A stretch of 64,000 nt of DNA from Flavobacteriaceae bacterium UBA1682 (GTDB lineage Bacteria > Bacteroidota > Bacteroidia > Flavobacteriales > Flavobacteriaceae), in contig DCKE01000011.1 in assembly GCA_002320285.1 (NCBI GenBank), positions 1 to 64,000 on the forward strand, given 5' to 3'. Position numbers and translations under genes: made by a program. Below, one piece after another: positions 51,025 to 59,916 of the stretch. The notes under the pieces were generated by a model. It made no database searches. It saw only the letters and a program-made list of their open reading frames with translations, and was not told where the DNA came from. Within the stretch, counting starts at the first letter, position 1, and every line of letters begins with the position of its first letter.

Positions 51025-51507
51025 CTACAACGAATTTTTATCAAAGTGAAAAGGAAGTATATTGATTAAAGAAGGGGATTCAATAATCGGTCCCTCTGCT
51101 CCCATAAACAACATTCGAATTGGCTGCGCTTGTTTGTCTTCATACTCCAAAATCGCTTGTCGACACGCCCCACATGGGGGAATCGGAGTTGTCGTAGTTT
51201 TGACATCTGAGCTAGCTGAAATAGCAATAGTAACTATCGCGACGTGGGGATGTGTTGCCCCAGCATAGAAAATAGCCGTACGTTCAGCACATAATCCCGA
51301 AGGGAAAGCCGCATTTTCTTGATTAGACCCCACTACAACGGTACCGTCTTCCAACAATATTGCAGCACCTACTCTAAATTTAGAATAAGGCGCGTAAGCT
51401 TTTTTTCTGATATCAATTGCCGCCTGCATCAATTCCTGATCCTTAACCGACAATTCACTTAAACTTTGATATTCAAAAAATATAGTAGTCAATTTAATTT
51501 CTTTCAT
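51025..51507 (-). CDS. cdd: Cytidine deaminase
   Basis: Deaminates cytidine and deoxycytidine to uridine forms for salvage. The 160 residues include the zinc motifs CAERTAIF near residue 73 and PPCGACRQAI near 110, giving the three Cys ligands and catalytic Glu, as in tetrameric enzymes. It is placed right after porV, the arrangement seen in Flavobacterium genomes, though a terminator separates them. Confidence 0.93.
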   Translation of the reverse strand: MKEIKLTTIFFEYQSLSELSVKDQELMQAAIDIRKKAYAPYSKFRVGAAILLEDGTVVVGSNQENAAFPSGLCAERTAIFYAGATHPHVAIVTIAISASSDVKTTTTPIPPCGACRQAILEYEDKQAQPIRMLFMGAEGPIIESPSLINILPFHFDKNSL

Positions 51508-51527
51508 GCTGTACTTCTTTTAGACAA

Positions 51528-51556
51528 AAAATCCAAACTATAAAAGTTTGGATTTT
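51528..51556 (-). terminator. porV terminator
   Basis: AAAATCCAAACT and AGTTTGGATTTT form a 12-bp perfect stem with a 5-base loop and an A run giving U in the minus transcript; 21 bases past the porV stop. Confidence 0.85.
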
Positions 51557-51577
51557 AATATTTTATAAATTCTACTA

Positions 51578-52801
51578 TTAACTTCTACTACTTGATCCTC
51601 CAAAATTAAAGGCCAATGAAAAACGCAAGGTATTCTCTAGAGGATTATTAATTTTTGATGTTGAGAATAAATAGGATAAATCTACTGTAATCGTATTGTA
51701 TTTAAAACCGGCACCTAAAGTCGCGTATTTTCTCGCTCCTTTTAATTCGTTTTCATTAAAATAACCCACGCGAAAAGCAAAGGCATCATCATACCAATAC
51801 TCTGCTCCTAAAGCCCAAGTAAACTCTTTCATTTCCTCTGACATCCCTCCTGGAGCATCACCAAAGGATTTGAATATTCCCTGTGCCCATCCGATATTAT
51901 TATAATCCACTCTCGCCTTTGTGGTAGCTGCATTTTTTTCTGTCTCCGACAAAGTGCCGTCTCCATCTAAATCAAGGAAATCTGGGATTTGAGGGGTTGG
52001 TACTAATAATTTATTCACTTCTCCATATACACTTACCGTATTATGGGCATCGAGAATAAAGTCAAATCCACCACCTAACTTTAAATTAGCCGGTAAGAAA
52101 CTTGCATTATCAGCATTATCGTCATATTTGATTTTCGGACCTAAATTTTGAATATTAAATCCCGCTCTCCAACGACCGTCATAGCTGTTAAAAGCCATTT
52201 GTTCAGATTCATAAAAACCCGCAATATCAACTGCAAAAGTGGAAGCCGATGAGGCATCTCCGCCTCCCATATCCTCAGGAACTTTTAAATTAGAATTAAT
52301 AAATCTCCCGGCAACTGCCATCGAAAATCGTTCATTTAACTTTAACGAATAGGATCCGTCAATCGCAAATTCATTAGGACTTCTAGTTACGGGTACATCA
52401 TTATAATTCTGTCTTAATTCAATGTCACCCATTCCAAAATATCGCAAACTAAAAGCAAAAGCACTTCTGTCGTTAATTTTATTAAAATAGTTTAATTGAC
52501 CCAAAGAGACATCATTAGTGATGCTGGTCATATAAGGAGTGTAACTTACTGCAAATCCTTGTTGTTGAGTTGCAAAAGCATATTTAGCTGGATTATGTTG
52601 TTGAGAATAGATATCAGTTGACGTCCCTACTCCCATATCCCCCATACCTGCTGACCTTGCATCTGCCGCAATTTGCAGAAAAGGAACACCGGTAGTAATT
52701 GCCCTTGAATCATTATAATTCGCCGGAACGGGTAAAGATTTTTGTGCTACTGCGAATTGTGAGCTTATCGCTACTATAGCTACTATCGTCGTTTTTTTCA
52801 T
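51578..52801 (-). CDS. porV: T9SS outer membrane protein PorV
   Basis: A 407-residue FadL-like beta barrel that carries cargo from the translocon to PorU in the attachment complex. Signal peptide residues 1-19 (SSQFAVAQ). The family signature near residues 40-85 is clear: VPFLQIAADARSAGMGDMGV then YSQQHNPAKYAF. An acidic DLDGDGTLSETEKNA loop near 270 looks like a calcium-binding EF-type turn. The C-terminal strand ends RFSLAFNFGG. It is 35 bases downstream of porU; the pair is conserved. Confidence 0.92.
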   Translation of the reverse strand: MKKTTIVAIVAISSQFAVAQKSLPVPANYNDSRAITTGVPFLQIAADARSAGMGDMGVGTSTDIYSQQHNPAKYAFATQQQGFAVSYTPYMTSITNDVSLGQLNYFNKINDRSAFAFSLRYFGMGDIELRQNYNDVPVTRSPNEFAIDGSYSLKLNERFSMAVAGRFINSNLKVPEDMGGGDASSASTFAVDIAGFYESEQMAFNSYDGRWRAGFNIQNLGPKIKYDDNADNASFLPANLKLGGGFDFILDAHNTVSVYGEVNKLLVPTPQIPDFLDLDGDGTLSETEKNAATTKARVDYNNIGWAQGIFKSFGDAPGGMSEEMKEFTWALGAEYWYDDAFAFRVGYFNENELKGARKYATLGAGFKYNTITVDLSYLFSTSKINNPLENTLRFSLAFNFGGSSSRS

Positions 52802-52836
52802 TTATGACTTTTTAATTGAACAAATATACTCTTTTC

Positions 52837-55800
52837 TTAAAGGATTACAAGTTTTTCTACCTTCTCGGATTTATGATTGGTCACGGTCGATTTTACCGTT
52901 AAACGATAGATATATACCCCTTTACCAATCCGATCCCCAAAATCGTCTAACCCATCCCATTTTATATCTCGTGATAAATTACCATTAGTTGTAATCATTT
53001 GATTAATCGTCTTAACAATTCTTCCCGTAACCGTCATGATCTGTACTTGTACCTCTAGGTTTTCAAAAGGTCTATTATGAGTAAACCAAAATTCTGTATA
53101 ATTAACAAATGGATTCGGATAATTTAATACTTTCTCTAGACTAACCCCTTCATTTTTTGAAACTAAAAATTGGATCTCCGAAGTCGTTAAGTTGTTATAT
53201 ACATCCCAGGCCTTAAACGACAGGGTATGTAATCCATTGCTCAAATCCTTAAATTGATATTGTATTTTCCCCTTTCTAAAGTTATCCGGCTCAGTCTCAT
53301 AATAATCGTTCATAATTATTGGATTAGCCTCATCGCCGTCTAAGATCGCCGTTAAATCATGTCCTATTCCACTCGATGTATTAATACCGTTTTCATCTTC
53401 TAAAAAAGCTAAAAAAACCGGTGATTCCGATGTGATCCCTCCTGATATAAACGATTCGTCATTCATAAATAGTTTGACTACGGGTGGTATTTTATCTTCT
53501 GGTGCGTTTTTGTTAATCCCACCTATATTGACTGTATTATTACTACCTGTATAATCTATTCCACTTACTGTTGCAGCATAAAAACTGACCTTTCCCGGGC
53601 CAATTGCTATCTTAATATCCTTAGGTAAAACAAAATCAAAACCAAATGCTCCTTGCCGAACTGTAGCATTTCCTCTAAATACGGTTTCGCCCAAAGTTTT
53701 AAAATCCATTAACGCTAAAGTACCGTTATTCATAACGCCATCATTACCCAAAGTCTTTCTGTCAATCTCCTTGTCAAAAATCTGAACTGCTAATGAGCCA
53801 TTAAACTGATCTAGAAACTGATCATTTTCATCTCTTAACTCTCCCGAAATTTTCACATAGCCCAATGCTTCAAGATTCCCTTTAAAGTCGGAAAAAGGAA
53901 TGTCATTGATTTTCGTCAATGCCACTTTTGGCTTAGCAATAGCTAGTTTCAATGCTGGATCTCCAATATAGAACACCACGTTTTTATCTCTTTGTGATGA
54001 ATTATTTTTTGTTGCCATCAGAGCTTCTGCAATACTTGGGTACTGATTCGAGTCCGGAAATAATTGATCACTGAAAATAGCATTGATTTGTCTTCCCGAC
54101 TCTATTCCAATTTCTCTGGTTGTGGCTATTAACGCTATGGCGCCACCACGTCTATTTTTATACATACTTTCGCCTCCGGTCAAACGGTACGGATTATCAA
54201 AACGTGTAAACTCGCAAGTAATTGTTACAAAGAGCGGATATTTTTTATAATTATTTAATTTCTTGGCATCGTCAATACCAAAAATGCGCTCTTGAGCCAA
54301 ACCTTCTTCACCGCCATGCCCGAAATAATTGACAAACAATGCCCCATTCTCTATGGCCTCTAAAAAATCCTTTTTTGCATGAGGATAGCGATTCCCCCCT
54401 GCTGTAGATTCTTGTAAATAAGAATCCATATGAATTTTTTTAATGTTCAAAAACGGTTTTTTCTCTGCAATATTATTCATCATATCATCTAGTCCTTTTT
54501 GCAAAACAAAATCTCCTAAAACATCTACATCATCCGATAATGCGACCAAAACATTTCTCCATCTTCCCAAAGACTCTTTACCACTGTAATCGATTACTTT
54601 CTCTACCATGGCATTAGCTTCATCTGCATTAGTCGCCAACATCCTTCCGACGGCAAGGTCCATTCCATAATCTGAATTTACCATCAGTCCCTCCTCATCA
54701 TCCATTAAAACATAAAAATCGTCGGACATAAATGTTGTATAGGACGAAAAATTACTACCATCGCCACTTGATGTACTTCTTAAACCCAAGTTCATTCCAT
54801 AAAAAACCGGAACTACATTAGTATTATTAGGAATTCGATCTTTATAGTCAAATGAAGCATCTCCAAACATATTTACATAACGAATTCTCGAGTCGGCATT
54901 GGAGGCGTTTTTGTAAACATACTTTATAAAATTTCGAATTGCAGCAACATCCTGCTTTCCCGACGAGAATTCCTTGTAGATTTGGTCTACGGCAACCACT
55001 TTTACTTTTAAATTATTGGTTGATCTATGAAAATTAGCGAGTCGTTCTGCAGCTGCTTTTAAATTGTTATCGGTAATAATCAAATAATCGACATCTCCTT
55101 CATTAAAAACCGCAGCTTTTAAATTTTGATTTCCGACTTTCGTCGTACTCGAAATTAACGGTTCATAAAAATCGCTTTCCACCACGGTTTGATATTTGCG
55201 ATGAGTCCCCCCAGTGACTTTGAAGCTCAAATTATTTTGTCCATTATTAAAGAGTGCCTGAACGTTGTTGATATCTGTGATGTCCCAAATCTGTTTTACT
55301 TGGCTTGAGTTATTCATCACATACAAAACGGTTCCGCTTTCCATAGCTAGCGATTTATTGCTAAATGCAAACTGCCTGTTACTGCCGTTAAGATTTGCAG
55401 TGTATTCTAGGCTTATAAAATCGAGGTAACCCTCTGAAGAGGGAACACCTCCATTGCTATAAGTTAGCGCCACTGTTGCAGCTGCATTATTTAATTGTAC
55501 AGACTTGCTCAGAAAATTTTCATATCCCGCTACAGTTTGCCCACTAATTTTGTTAAAGGACACCGAACCCAAATTCTGATTGTTAACGCTGTAGGAGAAA
55601 TTTGTGTTCCCGAAGGAGGCCGACGCCGCATTGATATTCACTTTTACCGGTTTAGATAAATCTATATTAAAAAGATCAAAATTAAAATTTTGCTGTTGTT
55701 GTACCCCAAAATTCTCTCCAAACCACTTTCTACCCAATCGACCGACATTGGTTAAATCTCTTTCGTGAAAGACATAGCCGTCATAAGTGTTATACGTACT

Positions 55801-56685
55801 ATTAGCTGATGAAGAAGGCTGATATAAGTTTGTCATTCGCTTACCTGCTTCCCCTCCATAGGTCAAATAATAATAGGACTTCGTTTCATACAAATTTAAG
55901 TGAGTTAAATTTTCTTCACTCCATTGGTCCACACCCTCTGCATAAAACAAGATATAATTGGAATCGTCAAAACTCGCACCAATTTCGCCTACGATCTGAA
56001 TCGCATTTTCTTGTAAGTCGTCGAAATGTGGTTTAGAATTTAAAAGGGGTAACATACTCCCTCCATTCCCATAAAGGCGAATCGATCGAGGATCGATTCC
56101 GTCAGGCATTCCCAGTTTGCGAAGAAAAGCTTTGGATATCTTATATACACCTGATTTCTCTATATAAAACTGATACCAGTTACCCGATTGTAGAACAGAA
56201 TTAGACCTAAGATCTCTTGTTGCATTTTTATTTGCAAATTGATCAAAGCCGCCTTCTCTATAAGTATATTGAATCGATGTAACTCTTTTAATATTTTGCC
56301 CTTCCTTAATTATAGGTGAAAAAGAAAAAGATAATTTCACTCGATCTCTTGCATAAACATTTTGCAAACTTGCATTAATTTGGGTGGGCAAATCGGAAAT
56401 AGGCAGGTCTTTCAGGTCGGAAACACCAATAGTTTCATAGTTTATTTGAGTGATATTTAACGATGATGGATCTACTGCCGACGAAACATTAACACTTTCT
56501 ATATATAATAATGTATTGGAAATTGGATTAAAATTATAATTTTGTGAATCGAAGAAAGGAATATTCTTTTGTTCTAAAGCATGAGCATACGGTTTTGGGT
56601 CTTGCCACAAAAGTTTAATCTCGCGACTTTGAGCGCTAAGACCGAATGTAAGTAAAAAGGCAAAAAATAAAAAAACATTTTTCAT
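52837..56685 (-). CDS. porU: T9SS sortase PorU
   Basis: Cell-surface cysteine protease of the C25 gingipain family that removes the sorting tails of T9SS cargo and attaches them to the surface. From ATG 56685 it has 1282 residues and a clean signal peptide (MKNVFLFFAFLLTFGLSAQ); the frame is open 25 codons upstream but without sense. The catalytic His790 (NYFGHGGEEG) and Cys824 (VTITCEFTRF) are in place. The final 90 residues (VLNYPNPFVNYTEF to the end) are the uncleaved C-terminal domain with KGVYIYRL. It is divergent from gldJ across a 209-base gap. Confidence 0.94.
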   Translation of the reverse strand: MKNVFLFFAFLLTFGLSAQSREIKLLWQDPKPYAHALEQKNIPFFDSQNYNFNPISNTLLYIESVNVSSAVDPSSLNITQINYETIGVSDLKDLPISDLPTQINASLQNVYARDRVKLSFSFSPIIKEGQNIKRVTSIQYTYREGGFDQFANKNATRDLRSNSVLQSGNWYQFYIEKSGVYKISKAFLRKLGMPDGIDPRSIRLYGNGGSMLPLLNSKPHFDDLQENAIQIVGEIGASFDDSNYILFYAEGVDQWSEENLTHLNLYETKSYYYLTYGGEAGKRMTNLYQPSSSANSTYNTYDGYVFHERDLTNVGRLGRKWFGENFGVQQQQNFNFDLFNIDLSKPVKVNINAASASFGNTNFSYSVNNQNLGSVSFNKISGQTVAGYENFLSKSVQLNNAAATVALTYSNGGVPSSEGYLDFISLEYTANLNGSNRQFAFSNKSLAMESGTVLYVMNNSSQVKQIWDITDINNVQALFNNGQNNLSFKVTGGTHRKYQTVVESDFYEPLISSTTKVGNQNLKAAVFNEGDVDYLIITDNNLKAAAERLANFHRSTNNLKVKVVAVDQIYKEFSSGKQDVAAIRNFIKYVYKNASNADSRIRYVNMFGDASFDYKDRIPNNTNVVPVFYGMNLGLRSTSSGDGSNFSSYTTFMSDDFYVLMDDEEGLMVNSDYGMDLAVGRMLATNADEANAMVEKVIDYSGKESLGRWRNVLVALSDDVDVLGDFVLQKGLDDMMNNIAEKKPFLNIKKIHMDSYLQESTAGGNRYPHAKKDFLEAIENGALFVNYFGHGGEEGLAQERIFGIDDAKKLNNYKKYPLFVTITCEFTRFDNPYRLTGGESMYKNRRGGAIALIATTREIGIESGRQINAIFSDQLFPDSNQYPSIAEALMATKNNSSQRDKNVVFYIGDPALKLAIAKPKVALTKINDIPFSDFKGNLEALGYVKISGELRDENDQFLDQFNGSLAVQIFDKEIDRKTLGNDGVMNNGTLALMDFKTLGETVFRGNATVRQGAFGFDFVLPKDIKIAIGPGKVSFYAATVSGIDYTGSNNTVNIGGINKNAPEDKIPPVVKLFMNDESFISGGITSESPVFLAFLEDENGINTSSGIGHDLTAILDGDEANPIIMNDYYETEPDNFRKGKIQYQFKDLSNGLHTLSFKAWDVYNNLTTSEIQFLVSKNEGVSLEKVLNYPNPFVNYTEFWFTHNRPFENLEVQVQIMTVTGRIVKTINQMITTNGNLSRDIKWDGLDDFGDRIGKGVYIYRLTVKSTVTNHKSEKVEKLVIL

Positions 56686-56894
56686 AGTACAGTAAACGTT
56701 AATATTTCCATAATAGTACAAGCTAACAAAAAAAATAATTTGGAGGACAATATTCAGCAAAATTACACGTTATAGAAGGATAAATTTGTGAACACCGAAC
56801 AAATTTTAAGTTTTTTTTAAATATTTACGAAATAAATATTGCTAATTAATCGTTAATTATTATATTGCGAGCAAATTAATTACCCACTTTAAAC

Positions 56895-58499
56895 ATGAAG
56901 ATTAATAGACTTATGACATTGCAAGTGATCGCCGGAATTATAGCATCACTTGGTATTACTAGCTGTAGCAATACAAGTACTAAAGGAGTATCAACTGCAA
57001 CTGGCTGGAAAATAAATGACAAAAAGGGAGGTTTTCAATACAACACCAACTACGGCGACCAACAGGCTCCGTTGGGAATGGTGGCTATTGAAGGGGGAAC
57101 TTTTACCATGGGAAGAGTCCAAGACGATGTAATGTACGACTGGAATAACAACCCTACCCAACAATATGTTCAGTCTTTCTATATGGATGAGACGGAGGTA
57201 ACCAACGTAATGTATAATGAATACTTATATTGGCTTAAAACTGTTTTTCCTCCTAGTGAAGAGAACTACAGACATATTTATGAGGGAGCGCTTCCGGACA
57301 CTATGGTGTGGAGAAACAGACTTGGATTTAGTGAGAGTTTAACGACTTCTTATTTACGTCATCCTGCTTATGCCAATTATCCTGTTGTAGGAGTTAGTTG
57401 GGTACAGGCAAATGATTTCGCGAAATGGAGAACAGATCGTGTTAATGAAGCTACTCTAGAGAAAGCAGGATACCTAAAAAAGAATGCAAAAATTCTTGAA
57501 GCATACGGAGACAACCACTTCAGTACAGAAACGTACTTGGCTGCACCTGATGCTATGTACAAAGGAAATAGAGATATCGTTTTCCAAGGAGTTAGAAACA
57601 AGGCTAAAGATGGTGCAAAGAATATCTATGCAACTCAAGAGTTTGGTTTGTTTACTGCTGAATTCAGACTTCCAACAGAAGCTGAGTGGGAATACGCTGC
57701 AGTCGGTTTAATTGGAAAAAGAGAATACAATTCTTATAAAGGAAGAAAAAAATATCCTTGGGATGGTTCACATACTAGAACTGCAAAAAGAGATAAATTA
57801 GGAGACCAAATGGCCAACTTCAAACAAGGACGCGGTGATTATGGTGGAATTTCCGGATGGTCAACAGATGGTGCTGATATTACAAACCAAGTAAAATCTT
57901 ACCCTCCTAATGATTTCGGATTGTATGATATGGCAGGAAACGTTGCAGAATGGGTAGCTGATGTTTACAGACCTTCCATTACTTCAGAAGACAATGATTT
58001 TAATTATTTCAGAGGAAATGTTTATTACAAAAATAAAATTGGTCCTGACGGAAAAGTTGAAATTGTAACTGCTGAAACTATTGTTTACGACACTTTACCA
58101 AACGGAAAAATCAAAGCTCGTAACCTACCTGGAACAGTTGCTCAAGTTTTGGTTGACGAATCAGATACTTTCTTAAGACAAAACTTCGACGCTAGCGATA
58201 ACAGAGCTTTCAAAGATGGAGCTTCAAGAGGTACTAAAGGTTACAATGCTCCAGAGCATACCATACTAGCAGATGAAAATGGAGACGTAGTTAGAAAGTA
58301 CGATACCAATAACCGTACTTCACTAGTTAACAATCAATCTAGAGTGTATAAAGGAGGTTCATGGAAAGATAGAGCTTATTGGTTAGATCCTGCGAGCAGA
58401 AGATTCTACGCAGAAGACCAAGCTACAGACTTTATTGGATTCCGTTGTGCAATGACTAAAGTCGGAGCAAAACCATCTAAGAAAAGATCAAAAAATTAA
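56895..58499 (+). CDS. gldJ: Gliding motility lipoprotein GldJ
   Basis: A 534-residue lipoprotein needed for gliding and for stability of other Gld/T9SS parts (GldK, L, M, N) in Flavobacterium johnsoniae. Lipobox Cys24 (LGITSC). The rest is an FGE-sulfatase (SUMF1-like) fold with MVAIEGGTFTMGR near residue 55, YMDETEVTNVMYNEYL, RLPTEAEWEYAA and the closing RVYKGGSWKDRAYWLDP then IGFRCAMTK. A large insert before the last block is usual for GldJ/GldK. Frequent AGA and GGA codons suggest high expression. murF follows after 62 bases with a terminator between. Confidence 0.94.
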   Translation: MKINRLMTLQVIAGIIASLGITSCSNTSTKGVSTATGWKINDKKGGFQYNTNYGDQQAPLGMVAIEGGTFTMGRVQDDVMYDWNNNPTQQYVQSFYMDETEVTNVMYNEYLYWLKTVFPPSEENYRHIYEGALPDTMVWRNRLGFSESLTTSYLRHPAYANYPVVGVSWVQANDFAKWRTDRVNEATLEKAGYLKKNAKILEAYGDNHFSTETYLAAPDAMYKGNRDIVFQGVRNKAKDGAKNIYATQEFGLFTAEFRLPTEAEWEYAAVGLIGKREYNSYKGRKKYPWDGSHTRTAKRDKLGDQMANFKQGRGDYGGISGWSTDGADITNQVKSYPPNDFGLYDMAGNVAEWVADVYRPSITSEDNDFNYFRGNVYYKNKIGPDGKVEIVTAETIVYDTLPNGKIKARNLPGTVAQVLVDESDTFLRQNFDASDNRAFKDGASRGTKGYNAPEHTILADENGDVVRKYDTNNRTSLVNNQSRVYKGGSWKDRAYWLDPASRRFYAEDQATDFIGFRCAMTKVGAKPSKKRSKN

Positions 58500-58517
58500 T
58501 ACAACCATACTCTTTAT

Positions 58518-58548
58518 AAAAAAGCCCTAAATTTTAGGGCTTTTTTTT
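58518..58548 (+). terminator. gldJ terminator
   Basis: AAAAAAGCCCTA and TAGGGCTTTTTT form a 12-bp stem with a 5-base loop and an eight-T run, 19 bases past the gldJ stop. Some read-through into murF is possible. Confidence 0.85.
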
Positions 58549-58561
58549 ATACTTTTGACTC

Positions 58562-59851
58562 ATGAGAATAGAAGAGCTTTACCAATGTTTTTTACAGTGT
58601 GATGGCGTGTCGATTGACACTCGAAACATCACTCCGAATTCCCTTTTTTTTGCGCTAAAAGGCGATAATTTTGACGGCAATAATTTTGCACAGCAAGCCC
58701 TAGACCAAGGAGCTAGTTTTGTTGTTATGGACAATAAAAAATTGGTCACCAATACCGATAAAATGTTTTGGTATACCGACGCATTGATGGCGCTACAAGA
58801 GTTAGCTAAATACCACCGTCAACAATTGGGTTTACCCATTATTGCACTAACTGGAAGCAATGGAAAAACAACGACAAAAGAATTAATTCTAGCAGTACTT
58901 TCTAAAAAATACCAAGTACAAGCTACTAAAGGCAACTTAAACAATCATATTGGAGTACCGTTGACTTTACTTTCATTCAATGAAGATACCGATATCGGAA
59001 TTGTAGAAATGGGTGCTAACCATCTTGGCGAAATCGCGCATTTATCTGAACTTGCAGATCCAGACTTCGGTTATATTACGAATTTCGGAAAAGCTCATTT
59101 GGAAGGTTTTGGAAGCTTTGAAGGTGTCATTAAAGCAAAAAGTGAACTCTATAACTATTTAGAGAATAATTACAAATTAGCTTTTACAAACACCGATGAT
59201 ACACTACAAGATATCAAAACAATGACTTTCAGCAGATATACTTTTGGTATCGAACCGCAAAATGACTTGGTAATTGAAGAATACAAGGCACAACCAATGG
59301 CCAGTATTACTGCTAAAGAAACTGTATTTAATTCGAATTTAACCGGCATTTACAATGCGACAAATATTGCCGCAGCTGTTGCCATTGGAACTTATTTCAA
59401 AGTACCTCTAGCCGACTGTAAAACTGCCATTGAACAATACATTCCAACAAATAATCGCTCGCAATGGGTCGAAAAAGGGAATCATAAATTTCTTTTAGAC
59501 GCCTACAACGCTAACCCTAGCAGTATGGAAGCGGCTCTAGATAATTTTATTCAACTGGATAGTAAGGGTTCAAAAACCCTATTCCTAGGCGACATGTTTG
59601 AATTAGGACAAAACAGTTCAGAAGAACATTTAGCTTTAATCGAGAAATTAGACAAAATCGACAATCTAACGATCTACTATATCGGAAATCATTTTTTTGA
59701 ACATCAAAAAATTCAACCACAGTCTTACTTTTTTAAGACTTATAACGATTTCGTTGAGGCCTTTCAAAGTAAAACATTAAATGATGGCGGAATTGCATTA
59801 ATCAAAGGCTCAAGAGGCATGGCATTAGAACGCATCTTGGAACTGCTATAA
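58562..59851 (+). CDS. murF: UDP-MurNAc-tripeptide-D-Ala-D-Ala ligase
   Basis: Adds D-Ala-D-Ala to the peptidoglycan precursor. The 429 residues have the substrate-binding N-terminal part (SIDTRNITPNSLFFALKG), the ATP loop LTGSNGKTTTKELI near residue 98, NLNNHIGVPLTLL, the MGANHLGEI motif and the C-terminal NANPSSMEAAL and LGDMFELG blocks of the Mur ligase fold. The gldJ-murF order is conserved in Flavobacteriia. It ends at a terminator shared with the convergent receptor gene. Confidence 0.95.
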   Translation: MRIEELYQCFLQCDGVSIDTRNITPNSLFFALKGDNFDGNNFAQQALDQGASFVVMDNKKLVTNTDKMFWYTDALMALQELAKYHRQQLGLPIIALTGSNGKTTTKELILAVLSKKYQVQATKGNLNNHIGVPLTLLSFNEDTDIGIVEMGANHLGEIAHLSELADPDFGYITNFGKAHLEGFGSFEGVIKAKSELYNYLENNYKLAFTNTDDTLQDIKTMTFSRYTFGIEPQNDLVIEEYKAQPMASITAKETVFNSNLTGIYNATNIAAAVAIGTYFKVPLADCKTAIEQYIPTNNRSQWVEKGNHKFLLDAYNANPSSMEAALDNFIQLDSKGSKTLFLGDMFELGQNSSEEHLALIEKLDKIDNLTIYYIGNHFFEHQKIQPQSYFFKTYNDFVEAFQSKTLNDGGIALIKGSRGMALERILELL

Positions 59852-59869
59852 TTTTTACAAAACCACATA

Positions 59870-59910
59870 AAAAAACCGTTCGAAACTAAATCTAATTTGA
59901 ACGGTTTTTT
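59870..59910. terminator. Bidirectional terminator, murF and receptor gene
   Basis: AAAAACCGTTC pairs with GAACGGTTTTT around a 17-base loop, with A and T runs; it lies between the two convergent stops. Confidence 0.82.
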
Positions 59911-59916
59911 TTATTA

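Noticed and set aside
56686..56760. 25-codon upstream extension of porU
   Set aside because: It would bury the clear signal peptide that begins at the ATG at 56685.
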